Assembly: GCF_000023945.1 (NCBI RefSeq)
Contig: NC_013158.1
Span: 1,674,001-1,738,000, forward strand
From: Halorhabdus utahensis DSM 12940
Lineage (GTDB): Archaea > Halobacteriota > Halobacteria > Halobacteriales > Haloarculaceae
Reading direction: 5' to 3'
Length of the DNA: 64,000 nucleotides
Both the position numbers and the translations under genes were made by a program. Shown here one piece after another: positions 26,172-36,032 of this stretch. Numbering within the stretch: the stretch's first letter is position 1; every line of letters begins with the position of its first letter. The notes below the pieces were generated by a model. It worked only from the letters and a program-made list of their open reading frames with translations, was not told where the DNA came from and did not search any database.

Positions 26172-29030
26172 ATGAGTGCCGAGCCCAGCCAATTACTGCC
26201 AGGCACCGTCATTCGTAACAGAAATCGACTCTGGCGGGTCGACGCAGTCGACGGGAAGAAAATCACTGCGACCGCGCTCGACGGGCCGACGACGACTCAT
26301 CGTTTCTACGCACCAATCGAGAACATTACGGAGGGGAGTCTGCCGGAACCGGACGCGGAGAACATGGGCAACCCACAGTTTCAGGACCTCCTGATTCAGG
26401 CAAACCGGTTGTCGATGCTCCACGGAACGGCGCCGCTCATGAGCCTCCAACGGTCGCGCGTGATCCCCACTGAGTACCAACTAACTCCAGTGGTCATGGG
26501 TCTCGATATGCCCGCTGTCCGATTACTCCTCGCTGATGACGTCGGGCTCGGGAAAACTATAGAGGCAGGGCTAATCACGAGCGAACTTCTGGCCAGAAAT
26601 AGGGCGGAGCGTATTCTGATCGTTACACCCGCCAACTTGCGTGATCAGTGGCGAGAGGCGTTCGAACACTTCTTCCACATCGACGCTCAGATCACTGATC
26701 GGCGAAATCGAAGGGCAATGGAGAAAGAGGTGCCGCCGGGAACCAGCGTGTGGGAATACTACTCCAAACATATCGTCTCGATTGACTACGCGAAGCAGGC
26801 GCACATTCATAACCAAATACGAAGCCAAGATTGGGATATGGTCATTATCGATGAAGCCCACCAGGCCGCTCGGCCGCACACTGCGTCGGCTGGGCAAGCT
26901 CCTTCGAAGCTGCGATGGGAGTTTGCGAAAGCGATTACTGAGGACGCCACGCACGCGCTTCTTCTCACTGCGACGCCGCATAACGGATACACGGATAGTT
27001 TCGCCAGCCTGCTTCGGATGGTCAATTCCGATATCGTTGCTGGTGACGCCCATAATCCATCCATCAACCAAGAGCTCGCTAAACGACACGTCGTACAACG
27101 TCGTCGGAAAGACGTCGAAGAATGGTTCGGTGACGACAATGAGAACCCGTTCCCAGAGCGTGACCAGGCAACAGTAGACGTAACGCCGACTGAATACGAG
27201 AAAACAGCATATGATGCAGTCAGAGACTATGGCGACACCCTCGTCGAGGCTGCAAAAGAGGCTGAGAACAGGAACGTAGCCCAGTGGACTGTCGTCCATT
27301 TCCTCAAGCGTGCGCTTTCCAGTCCTGAGGCCCTACGACGTTCGCTCGAGAACAGGCAGGACAAACTCGATGAACGCCTGGAGGAACTCGACGACGACGG
27401 TGTCAGTGAGGGTGAGAACGCCGGCGTTTCGGAAGAACTAGCGAAGGCCAATGCCCTGGACAGTGACCCAGGGGAAGACTATTCGGAAGCGGAACTCGGG
27501 GAACGCGTCGAGCGAGTCGTCTCTGGAGATCGGGCCGCGATCGAAATGGAGCTCGACGCACTCGAGGAGACGTTGGCGGCCGCAGACAAGGTCACACCAA
27601 CAAGGGACAGCAAACTCCAGAAACTGCTCGATCAAACGCTGCCTGCCAGGTTCAACAGCGGTGGGACGATCATCTTCACCAAATACATCGATACGCTGGA
27701 ATACCTCGAAGAGGGGATCGAGGAGTTCCTAGAGGAGAACCATCCGGATGTCGAACTCTACACCCTGCATGGCAAGCTGAACACGGCCGAACGGGACGAG
27801 CGATTTGAGCAGTTTGCGGACGCCGACCGAGGCGTCCTGGTCTCAACAGACGTGATCAGCGAGGGGATGAACCTCCAGTATGCCGCGAACCAGGTAATCC
27901 ACTACGAACTTCCGTGGAACCCCAATCGGCTCGAGCAGCGGAACGGACGGGTCGACCGGTATGGCCAGAAACGAGACAAGGTCTTCATCCGGACGATGGT
28001 CGTCGACGATCCGATGGATCGGACTGTTCTCACCAAACTCATCAAAAAGGCCCAGGAGATTCGGTCTCAGTATGGCTTTTCACCGCCGTATCTCGGCGAT
28101 GACGAAGGAATCATGCAACTCCTCGATGCCGATGATCTCCAGACGGTGATGCCCCAACAGACGCTTGGCGATTTCAGTGACGGAAAATCCACTGATGAGC
28201 AAGAGAGTGCTTTCGATCAAGAGGTCCTCGAACGAATCGAGGACGAGTCATTCTACGACCACAGCGAAGTAGATCTCAAGGAGGTCCAAGAGCGCCAGAA
28301 GGAAACCCAAGAGCTCCTCGGCGGCCCGGACGCTCTGGAGAACTTCGTCAAGAGTGGGCTCGATCTGTTCGGTTGTGTCTTTGAACCGAAGGTCGACGGG
28401 ACCTACGAAATCCGCGTCACTTCAGATGAGCTCCGAGGCCAGGATATCCAGGAGGCATACGAGCGGGTGACATTCAACCCCAAACGCGCCGCCGAAGACG
28501 CGGACATCGAGATGCTGGACATTGCGCACCCGCTCGTCCAGCGGTTGATCGAGTCTGTCAAGGAGGTCGCCTTGACGAGCGATGATCGGTATGGTCGGAC
28601 GGCGATGCGTGGTACCGAGGTCGTCGACGAGACCGTCGCGCTGTATACCTGGAAGGTACGGTACTTCGCTCACACCGGTGACAATCCAACGGTCATGGAG
28701 GAACTGCTACAAACCGCGCTTCCACTCTATGGTGACGGCGCCTTGTCTGCGGACGAGCTCAATCGACTGCGGGAGGCGGAGGCAACGGCAGCGAATCGAA
28801 CTGAACAGGAGTGGAAGCGCGACCTCGAGAACGCCATCGATCACGAGGACAAAGAGCACGTGATAACGCGTCGGGCAGATGATAGACGCGAACAGATAGA
28901 GGAGGAACGCAGTCGGATGCGAGAGAAACTGGAGGACGCCGGATACGGCAAATCGATGGGTGGCATCGATAACCTCTCCGTCGCGAGCAAAGATCTGCTG
29001 ACTGTCGGCCTATACTACCCATACCAATGA
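26172..29030 (+). CDS. SNF2-family helicase, DISARM DrmD-like
   Basis: 952 residues from the ATG at 26172. It has a SNF2/superfamily 2 core: ADDVGLGKTIEAG (Walker A near 120-130), VIIDEAHQAAR near 225, LLLTATPHNGY near 265, and QRNGRVDRYGQKR (motif VI) near 590. A small beta domain precedes the core, and the C terminus (about 650-950) is a charged helical region. This size and order match DrmD of class 1 DISARM and related helicases of phage-defence loci. The stop overlaps the methyltransferase start in ATGA, so translation is coupled. An ATP-driven DNA translocation role is standard for the family. Confidence 0.8.
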   Translation: MSAEPSQLLPGTVIRNRNRLWRVDAVDGKKITATALDGPTTTHRFYAPIENITEGSLPEPDAENMGNPQFQDLLIQANRLSMLHGTAPLMSLQRSRVIPTEYQLTPVVMGLDMPAVRLLLADDVGLGKTIEAGLITSELLARNRAERILIVTPANLRDQWREAFEHFFHIDAQITDRRNRRAMEKEVPPGTSVWEYYSKHIVSIDYAKQAHIHNQIRSQDWDMVIIDEAHQAARPHTASAGQAPSKLRWEFAKAITEDATHALLLTATPHNGYTDSFASLLRMVNSDIVAGDAHNPSINQELAKRHVVQRRRKDVEEWFGDDNENPFPERDQATVDVTPTEYEKTAYDAVRDYGDTLVEAAKEAENRNVAQWTVVHFLKRALSSPEALRRSLENRQDKLDERLEELDDDGVSEGENAGVSEELAKANALDSDPGEDYSEAELGERVERVVSGDRAAIEMELDALEETLAAADKVTPTRDSKLQKLLDQTLPARFNSGGTIIFTKYIDTLEYLEEGIEEFLEENHPDVELYTLHGKLNTAERDERFEQFADADRGVLVSTDVISEGMNLQYAANQVIHYELPWNPNRLEQRNGRVDRYGQKRDKVFIRTMVVDDPMDRTVLTKLIKKAQEIRSQYGFSPPYLGDDEGIMQLLDADDLQTVMPQQTLGDFSDGKSTDEQESAFDQEVLERIEDESFYDHSEVDLKEVQERQKETQELLGGPDALENFVKSGLDLFGCVFEPKVDGTYEIRVTSDELRGQDIQEAYERVTFNPKRAAEDADIEMLDIAHPLVQRLIESVKEVALTSDDRYGRTAMRGTEVVDETVALYTWKVRYFAHTGDNPTVMEELLQTALPLYGDGALSADELNRLREAEATAANRTEQEWKRDLENAIDHEDKEHVITRRADDRREQIEEERSRMREKLEDAGYGKSMGGIDNLSVASKDLLTVGLYYPYQ

Positions 29031-32000
29031 GTTCGGATACGTCGGATTCGATTCAGCGTCGCCTGGAAGAGACCACGTTCATCGAGCCCAACGGTGGGCT
29101 CCTCACCGAGCAGTTGATCCAGAAACTTCGTAACGAGAAGTGCTCGGAGGATGCTGTTCAGCCCAAGACGTTCCAGTATCCCGGCGATCCACCATCGACG
29201 ACGTCTGCACTCGAGGGTCACATTTCGGAGGCCTGGGACGACCTCGAAGAGCGCTGGGACGAGGTCACGCGAGATAACGAGCTGTATGGGATGGACGTTT
29301 CCGATGCACGGCGTCGATGGATTCTGAAACTGTTCGAGGAGCTCGGCTTCGACCCGGAGTACCAGCAGGCAAATCTCTCAGCGGGTGAACTCGAAGCGAA
29401 TCTCTCCCACTTTGGGTGGCCTCGGAGGGATTCCGTGACTGCAAATTCCGAAACTCCCGACACCATTCCGCCTGTCCTGCATACGATCAAACCCGACAAG
29501 GATCGCCCGCTCGATGATGGAGATCACCAAGGGGCTGTCGGTCGGCAGCAGAGTCCCCACGACGAGCTTCAGCGATATCTCAACGCGACTGAGGATGTCC
29601 AATGGAGTATCGTCACGGATGGCCTGAAGCTACGCGTGCTGCGTGATTACTATCACACCTACACCCGAGGGTACGTCGAGTTTGACCTCGAGAACATCTT
29701 CACCAATCGGAACTACGACGACTTCCGAGCTCTCTATCGGATCTGTCACGCCTCAAGATTCATTCCAAGAGGAAGCGGGAACGAAGCAGAAACTCCCATC
29801 GAATCGCTGTATCAGGTTGCGCTCGCTACTGGCGTCAAAGTCGGCGAGGATTTGCAGTCGAACGTCGTGGAGGCTCTGGAAACGCTTGGGAACGGTTTTC
29901 TGAATCAGGAAATTCGCGAGGCCCTCGAGGAAGGTGGTCAGGAGGCGGCGCAAGCGTATTATCAGGACCTCCTGCGAATCGTCTACCGGCTTCTGTTCCT
30001 CTTGTTTGCGGAGCAACGGGGAATGATGGCGGATCGGGGAGATCTATATACGAAGGAATACAGCATTAGTGCGCTTCGTGAGCGGGCAGAGCGGAAACAG
30101 TCCCAAGATCACCAAACTGACCTTTGGGAAGGGTTGAAAGTCACCTTCCACTTGGTTGGTCAAGGGGTTACAGAAGAAGACCTGAACGTGTCTGGGTATA
30201 ATGGGGGACTCTTCGATGACGAGAAACTGGAATTCGTACAGGACGCGACGTGCGATAACGATGCAATCCTCAGCGCGATTCACAACCTCACCCACGTAGA
30301 GCAACAGGGCTACCAGCAACGCATTTCGTATGCGGATTTGGGTGTTGACGAGATCGGTGCGGTATACGAAAGTCTGCTGGAATTCACACCGCAACTAGCT
30401 GAAACCGCTCTGGAGCTTGATGATCGCTCGATTTCTCGGGGTCAATTCTATCTCGACGATCGAGGGATGGAGCGAAAGGAGACGGGGAGTTACTATACCA
30501 AACCAGAGCTGGTCGATGAGCTGATTGAAAGTGCTCTGAAGCCGGTCGTCAATGACCGGCTGGAAGACGCTGATACAAAGGAAGAGAAAGAAGAGGCGTT
30601 GCTGGATATCGATGTCTGCGATCCGGCTGTAGGGAGCGGCGCGTTCCTCATTGCCGCCAATAATTTCCTCGGGAAGCGCTTGGCAGAGATTCGGAGCGAC
30701 TCTGCATATCCCGATGAAGAAACTGTCCGACAGGCACGGAGATCGGTCGTGCAGCACTGTCTATATGGAGTGGATCTGAACCCGATGGCAGTTGAGCTTG
30801 CTAAGGTCAGTCTATGGATCAACTCTGCTGTTGAGGATCAACCGTTGAGCTTCTTAGACCACCGAATCAAACAGGGAAATTCTCTCCTCGGAACCACTCC
30901 TGAACTGATCGCCGAGGGGCTCCCGGTCGATGCTTACGAAACTTCTGGAGGTCGTGAGTGGCACGAAGGGAACGAAGTTCGCAAAATGGTTCGGAGTGAA
31001 AATCGGGACCTGTCTAAAGATTCTCAGCTTCAAACGGGTTTGAATTGGAGCTGGGACGATCACGACGAACACGTTGAACTAGCCAACGAAATCGAGGGAA
31101 TAGACGAAGAAGACATCACGGACATTGAAGAGAAAGCGGAATTGTTTGACGAGCTGGAGTCGTCGGAGAGCCTTCGACGAGATCGATTAGCCCATGACGT
31201 CTGGACTGCGGCATTTTATTGGCCCTTGGATGGGTCTGCCGACGAGTATCCTTCCCCCAGGAGTATTGAACGGGTTCGTCGGAATCCGCCGGAGAATCTC
31301 GAGAGGTCGTTTGACGAGCTGGATGGCTTCGAGTCGATGTGCAAGCGGGCTGTGGAAATAGCTGAGCGCCAATCGTTTTTCCATTGGAAATTGGAATTCC
31401 CTGCTGTCTATTCGTCAAATGGTGGATTCGACTGTATAATAGGGAATCCGCCCTGGGAAAAAATGGACTTCGAGGAACAGGAATTCTTCGCTGTCCGCAA
31501 ACCCGAAATTGCCAATGCACCGACTTCGGCGAAACGGAGTGAGATGATTGAGAATCTTCAGGATACAGATCCTGAATTATATGAAGAATATCAGCAAGCT
31601 GCCGAAGCGGCAGAGGATACGATGAACTTCATGCGGGAAAGTGGTCGGTATCCACTCACTGGGCGCGGTATTATGAATACTTACGCTCTATTTGCTGAAC
31701 TGGCTCTAAGTAACATACAACCCGATAGTCTCACGGGAATGGTAGTACCCACGGGCATCGCTACTGATGCGAACACTCAATATTTCTTCAGAGAAATTGT
31801 TGAAGAACGACGACTGAAGTCCCTCTTTGATTTCGAAAACAAAAAGGGTCTCTTTCCAGGTGTTGACAGCAGGTACAAATTCTCTTTATTAACACTATCT
31901 GGCTCGGATCGAAAGCAATCGTCTTTTGAACTGGCATTTTATCTAATAGAACCTGATCAGCTTCAGGATTCAGAGAGGAGGTTTAAGTTGAGTCGGGAAG

Positions 32001-33058
32001 ACATAGAACTCATCAATCCCAATACGAAAAACTGCCCCACATTCGAAAGTAAGGCTGATGCGGAACTCACTTTAGAACTCTATAACTCTGTCGGCGTCTT
32101 TAAGAACACTGCTGAGGAACGTAACCCCTGGTCTATAGAGATTAGCCGAATGTTCAATACGTCTGATGATTCTAACCTCTTCAAAACGGAAACCGAGCTG
32201 GAGCAGAACAGTTGGAATCTTACTGGAAATAAGTTCGAAAAGGGCTCAGACCTATATATTCCGCTGTATGAGGCAAAACTAGTCAATCAGTTTAATCACC
32301 GGTATTCTACTTTTGAGGGGGTTCCTCAGGCAGAAGCGGATAAGGGGAATGCAGTCCGGCTGGGTGCAGAAGAACTTGATAAACCAAATCGATTGGCACT
32401 ACCCCGGTATTGGCTCTCAGAATCTGAATATCAGGACAAGAATGGGGATGACTGGCACCTAGCAGTTCGAGACATTACGAACGCAACGAATGAACGCACA
32501 GTGATCGCCTCGATTATCCCTGGCGTTGCGACCGGCGAAACTTTGAAACAAATATCTGGACAATCTGCGGAGGAGAGTCTACTGTTGCTAGCGTGTCTGA
32601 ATTCATTCACGCTTGATTTTGCGGCTCGACAGAAGGTCGGAGGAACTCACCTGAGTCACTTCATCCTACGACAGCTCCCAATCCCCTCACCAAACAGGTT
32701 TGAGCGCGTGAAACTAGATGGAGAGCCTATTCGAGATGCTATCCTAGAACGGTCAATTCGGTTGATGTACACTGCTCATGATCTGGATCCATTTGCGGAA
32801 GAAGTAGGGGAGGGCAGAGGGCCCTTTACCTTCACAGGCGACACGCAACCGAGGAAAGAGCTCAGGATGGAGCTAGAAGCCCTCATTTGTCACGTCTATG
32901 ATTTAAGCAGTGACGACTTTGAACAACTGTTTGACTCGTTTGAGCAGATTCGAGACCGTGAGATGGAGGAGCACGGGCGGTACCAGACCAGAGAGACAAT
33001 CAAACAGAAATATGAGGAATTCGCACCGCGGATTTCCATGAACCAAGACGATTCATAA
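29027..33058 (+). CDS. Large adenine-specific DNA methyltransferase, DrmMI/PglX-like
   Basis: 1,343 residues. The Eco57I-type methylase core has motif I DPAVGSGAFLIAAN at 532 and the catalytic NPPWEK at 807; the NPPW motif marks N6-adenine methylation. The N-terminal 400 residues are a helical domain with QRGMMADRGDLYTKE. The C-terminal 350 residues should be the target-recognition part. GC content falls noticeably from about 31,400 on, in the NPPW and target-recognition half. This protein type appears as DrmMI in DISARM and PglX in BREX; since no BREX genes are present, the DISARM-like reading is preferred. It overlaps the helicase gene and lies 16 bases before the next gene. It likely marks self DNA. 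Confidence 0.85.
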   Translation: MSSDTSDSIQRRLEETTFIEPNGGLLTEQLIQKLRNEKCSEDAVQPKTFQYPGDPPSTTSALEGHISEAWDDLEERWDEVTRDNELYGMDVSDARRRWILKLFEELGFDPEYQQANLSAGELEANLSHFGWPRRDSVTANSETPDTIPPVLHTIKPDKDRPLDDGDHQGAVGRQQSPHDELQRYLNATEDVQWSIVTDGLKLRVLRDYYHTYTRGYVEFDLENIFTNRNYDDFRALYRICHASRFIPRGSGNEAETPIESLYQVALATGVKVGEDLQSNVVEALETLGNGFLNQEIREALEEGGQEAAQAYYQDLLRIVYRLLFLLFAEQRGMMADRGDLYTKEYSISALRERAERKQSQDHQTDLWEGLKVTFHLVGQGVTEEDLNVSGYNGGLFDDEKLEFVQDATCDNDAILSAIHNLTHVEQQGYQQRISYADLGVDEIGAVYESLLEFTPQLAETALELDDRSISRGQFYLDDRGMERKETGSYYTKPELVDELIESALKPVVNDRLEDADTKEEKEEALLDIDVCDPAVGSGAFLIAANNFLGKRLAEIRSDSAYPDEETVRQARRSVVQHCLYGVDLNPMAVELAKVSLWINSAVEDQPLSFLDHRIKQGNSLLGTTPELIAEGLPVDAYETSGGREWHEGNEVRKMVRSENRDLSKDSQLQTGLNWSWDDHDEHVELANEIEGIDEEDITDIEEKAELFDELESSESLRRDRLAHDVWTAAFYWPLDGSADEYPSPRSIERVRRNPPENLERSFDELDGFESMCKRAVEIAERQSFFHWKLEFPAVYSSNGGFDCIIGNPPWEKMDFEEQEFFAVRKPEIANAPTSAKRSEMIENLQDTDPELYEEYQQAAEAAEDTMNFMRESGRYPLTGRGIMNTYALFAELALSNIQPDSLTGMVVPTGIATDANTQYFFREIVEERRLKSLFDFENKKGLFPGVDSRYKFSLLTLSGSDRKQSSFELAFYLIEPDQLQDSERRFKLSREDIELINPNTKNCPTFESKADAELTLELYNSVGVFKNTAEERNPWSIEISRMFNTSDDSNLFKTETELEQNSWNLTGNKFEKGSDLYIPLYEAKLVNQFNHRYSTFEGVPQAEADKGNAVRLGAEELDKPNRLALPRYWLSESEYQDKNGDDWHLAVRDITNATNERTVIASIIPGVATGETLKQISGQSAEESLLLLACLNSFTLDFAARQKVGGTHLSHFILRQLPIPSPNRFERVKLDGEPIRDAILERSIRLMYTAHDLDPFAEEVGEGRGPFTFTGDTQPRKELRMELEALICHVYDLSSDDFEQLFDSFEQIRDREMEEHGRYQTRETIKQKYEEFAPRISMNQDDS

Positions 33059-33074
33059 TGGAAGGGCAAACAAA

Positions 33075-34121
33075 ATGATTGGGCTGTATTTGATTCCTGT
33101 TGGCGATGATTGGATGGACGAGTTCCGAAGGACCGTTGAAAACGGTCTTGATATCGATGAGTCAGCACCCTCTGCTCTCCAGGATTATGAGCGAGTGAGA
33201 ATATGGGGAACGGAATCGAGTCAGGCTACGCAAGGCGGGGGAGGCATTAAACGAACCGCGTTTCGAAACATGGAGTCTGATGACATTCTTCTCTTCTACT
33301 CCGAGGGCGAATTCTTTGCATCTGCCCGGGTAGAGCAGAAATTTGAGAATCCCGATATCGGAGAGTGGGCTTGGAACTCACCGGAAAGCGATTGGACCTA
33401 CACGCTCCAGGATTTCGACTCGATCAGTGTTCCCAAAGAAGAGGTTTGGGATCTCCTTGGCTATAGCCAAAACTATCGACTCCAAGGACTTACTCAGGTC
33501 TCTGAAGACGCGATTGATACGCTCCTTACAAAGTATAATTCTGTCGAGGAAGCGTATCAAGACTTGATCGATGGGTCCCAAACCGATCGTGGTGACGAAG
33601 AAGTTATTGAGGAAGGCACCTCTAGCAGCCGTGACCATCTCGAAATCCAATGGAAACTAATCCAGCTCGGGCGTGATCACGGGTATGAGGTCTATGTCGC
33701 CAAGAACGACCGGAATAGAGAATTCGAGGGAGAGGTTCTCGGGAATGATTGTGTCAATTCGCTCTCCCTCACTGGCTTTAGCGAAGCGGCGCAGAATATC
33801 ATCGAGTATGTAGATGTGATATGGCTCGAGGACAACCATATCGTATCGATGTTCGAGGTGGAGAGCACGACGAGTATCTATAGCGGCATCTTAAGAATGA
33901 CTGACTTCGTCGCAAAAGTACCCAATCTCGCTGTCGATATGTATATCGTCGCTTCACAAGAGGACGAAGATTTGGTTCGGAAGCAAATTCAACGACCAAC
34001 TTTCCAACAGGTGTTAACGCCCGCAGACTACTCGGACGTACGGTTTGTCTCGTTTGAAAAGGTCCGGGAGAAGTACGATCTTGTTCAAAATGCTGGTCCG
34101 CTACAAAGAGTATTCCCCTAA
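33075..34121 (+). CDS. EVE/PUA-like domain fused to a nuclease-like domain
   Basis: 348 residues. The N-terminal 160 residues look like an EVE/PUA-type reader: DDILLFYSEGEFFASARVEQ with strand-loop-strand order, then YSQNYRLQGLTQVSEDAI, the usual closing segment. After an acidic linker (about 170-190), the C-terminal half contains VDVIWLEDNHIVSMFEVEST near 245-264, which has the D...ExE arrangement of a PD-(D/E)XK-type core; the lysine is replaced, so activity is uncertain. The fusion resembles stand-alone type IV restriction proteins, which cut modified DNA. It sits 16 bases after the methyltransferase, in the same operon. Confidence 0.55.
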   Translation: MIGLYLIPVGDDWMDEFRRTVENGLDIDESAPSALQDYERVRIWGTESSQATQGGGGIKRTAFRNMESDDILLFYSEGEFFASARVEQKFENPDIGEWAWNSPESDWTYTLQDFDSISVPKEEVWDLLGYSQNYRLQGLTQVSEDAIDTLLTKYNSVEEAYQDLIDGSQTDRGDEEVIEEGTSSSRDHLEIQWKLIQLGRDHGYEVYVAKNDRNREFEGEVLGNDCVNSLSLTGFSEAAQNIIEYVDVIWLEDNHIVSMFEVESTTSIYSGILRMTDFVAKVPNLAVDMYIVASQEDEDLVRKQIQRPTFQQVLTPADYSDVRFVSFEKVREKYDLVQNAGPLQRVFP

Positions 34122-34198
34122 ACTTACTACGTAAACCTGGGACATCATCCTTACAATGCCAGGATTCCGCGATTGGAATGTAGTGTGAATCAGGAGCA

Positions 34199-34205
34199 GT
34201 TTTAT
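34199..34205 (+). promoter_or_regulatory. Candidate TATA element for the OLD gene
   Basis: GTTTTATT lies about 33 bases before the ATG, in the 116-bp gap after the EVE-like gene. It suggests internal transcription start in addition to readthrough from upstream. Confidence 0.3.
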
Positions 34206-34237
34206 TGTTCCACCCTGACTTTCTTTGGACATCATCA

Positions 34238-35992
34238 ATGCAGGTCACCGAAATTGACATCGAGAATTTTCGTAGTATTCCCGAAACATCTATTGGGCTT
34301 GGAGACTTCAATTTATTGATTGGTAAAAATAACGCAGGGAAATCAAATATCGTTAAGGCAATCTATCGGTATCGGGATTTAGTGGCTGGGAATGTGGATA
34401 TATCTGATTTTTATGAATCAGCTGTAACTCGGGGAAAGCAACCTGAGCCAATCAAGTTTAGCATATCATATCAGATTGAAGAGGGGACTAGAGAGAATCT
34501 AATTGAGAGTTTGTCGGAAAACCATGAGGTGTCTGCATCGGTCTATGATACTCTCATGGACAGTGAGTCATTTCAAAAGTACAATCATGAAATATCGATT
34601 CGCGAAACTGGCGTCTCACACAATACAATTAACACTTGTCTAAATGGTTCTAAAGTGGAATTGGGGACGCTTGATGTGTCTGACGAGTCTGTTGAATTGC
34701 TCGACTTAGATGAATTGATGGACAAGAACCGATCTCGACACCAACTATCTGACAAACCATCAAACCAAATAAATGATGTTATTCCATCTTCGATTCAGGG
34801 AGGTATTCTTGGAGAATTTTCTGAGTGGAAGATAATCGCACCATTCCGTAGAACCGAGGAGAGGGGAGTATTTGGGGCGGATCCTGATTTAGATCCCACT
34901 GGCGAAAATCTCACAACCTTTCTGCAATCGATTCGAGAAGACGGTACTGGTAGATATAGTAAGATATGCAAACAATATGAAGATATAATGGAGGGCGTAG
35001 ATGAGGTTCGTATTGAAACACGCGAGGACGGGGATGGTAATGCAGTGCCAACAATTCGGATTGATGAACAGCAATCTGATGATATCGGATTAGATGAGTT
35101 ATCCTCTGGTGCCAAAGAGATTTTAATATTGGTTACACAAATAATCGTATCTCGATCCGATAACAGTCCCCTCTATATTGAAGAACCGGAACTTCATCTC
35201 CATCCCGCTGCTGAACGAGAAATATATTCTATGATCACTCGAGTGGCACAAGATTACAATACACAAGTCATCGTCACCACCCATTCTGATGTCTTTGTAG
35301 ATGAAGTAAACGTAGAGGATATTTTCTCTGTCAAGCGCGGTGATTACACTTATATCGATACCGTCAACCAAGGTGAGTTAGGCGAAATTCTTACTGACAT
35401 TGGTTATCCAACAAGCGAGTTTCTTCAAGCAGATCGTATCGTCTTTGTGGAAGGCCGAAGTGATCGTGTTGTACTTAGCAATTGGGCTAAGAAGCTCGAT
35501 TTGTCGTTTTCGATAAATGGGGTTGAACCTGTCAAGTTTGGAGGAGATGAAATATTTGAAGACGGGAATCCATATACTAACGAGATTCCAGATCTCTTGG
35601 GTCAAATGGGAATACCTTATAAGTACGTATTCGATTCGGATGGGGAAGATCCAGACAAGAAGGAATCAGAAATCGCGAGTGAACTGGGCCTCTCGGCCGC
35701 AAAAATTTGTGTGATTGACGGCTACTGTATCGAGTCATACTTGGCGAAACCGCCGAGAGCCTTGGCGGAGACGTTGGTTGTAGAACAGGAAGAGATAGAA
35801 GAAGACCTACCGGATGACCCCTATGGAGTAAATATGAAATCGAAGTTTGATTCCTTATTTAAAAAACACTTAGGGACTGGGTATAGTGAGGAAAAGCATG
35901 GGGCCGCAGTTGCTAAGAAGATGCAGCCAAACGAAATCTCTGAAGAGATGAAAGCGATGATCGAAGATATCGTAACAATGGAGCGAAGATAA
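34238..35992 (+). CDS. OLD-family ATPase with TOPRIM nuclease
   Basis: 584 residues from the ATG at 34238. The ABC-type ATPase domain has Walker A GKNNAGKSN near 29, the signature LSSGAKEILILV, and Walker B SPLYIEEPELHLHP followed by QVIVTTHSDVF. The C-terminal TOPRIM domain has VEGRSD near 405 and DSDGEDPD near 466, the metal-binding acidic motifs. OLD proteins are DNA nucleases used against phage, alone (OLD class 1) or with a helicase (Gabija). The gene is AT-rich (about 40% GC) unlike its neighbours. A TTTTATT element about 35 bases before the ATG may give it a promoter of its own. Confidence 0.85.
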   Translation: MQVTEIDIENFRSIPETSIGLGDFNLLIGKNNAGKSNIVKAIYRYRDLVAGNVDISDFYESAVTRGKQPEPIKFSISYQIEEGTRENLIESLSENHEVSASVYDTLMDSESFQKYNHEISIRETGVSHNTINTCLNGSKVELGTLDVSDESVELLDLDELMDKNRSRHQLSDKPSNQINDVIPSSIQGGILGEFSEWKIIAPFRRTEERGVFGADPDLDPTGENLTTFLQSIREDGTGRYSKICKQYEDIMEGVDEVRIETREDGDGNAVPTIRIDEQQSDDIGLDELSSGAKEILILVTQIIVSRSDNSPLYIEEPELHLHPAAEREIYSMITRVAQDYNTQVIVTTHSDVFVDEVNVEDIFSVKRGDYTYIDTVNQGELGEILTDIGYPTSEFLQADRIVFVEGRSDRVVLSNWAKKLDLSFSINGVEPVKFGGDEIFEDGNPYTNEIPDLLGQMGIPYKYVFDSDGEDPDKKESEIASELGLSAAKICVIDGYCIESYLAKPPRALAETLVVEQEEIEEDLPDDPYGVNMKSKFDSLFKKHLGTGYSEEKHGAAVAKKMQPNEISEEMKAMIEDIVTMERR

Positions 35993-36032
35993 TGAATGTG
36001 GTTTGCGTGAGTTTACATGGGGTGATTAAATA

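Noticed and set aside
34238-35992. Gabija assignment of the OLD gene
   Set aside because: Gabija pairs OLD-like GajA with a UvrD-like GajB. The neighbouring genes here are a GHKL ATPase and a DUF1998 helicase.
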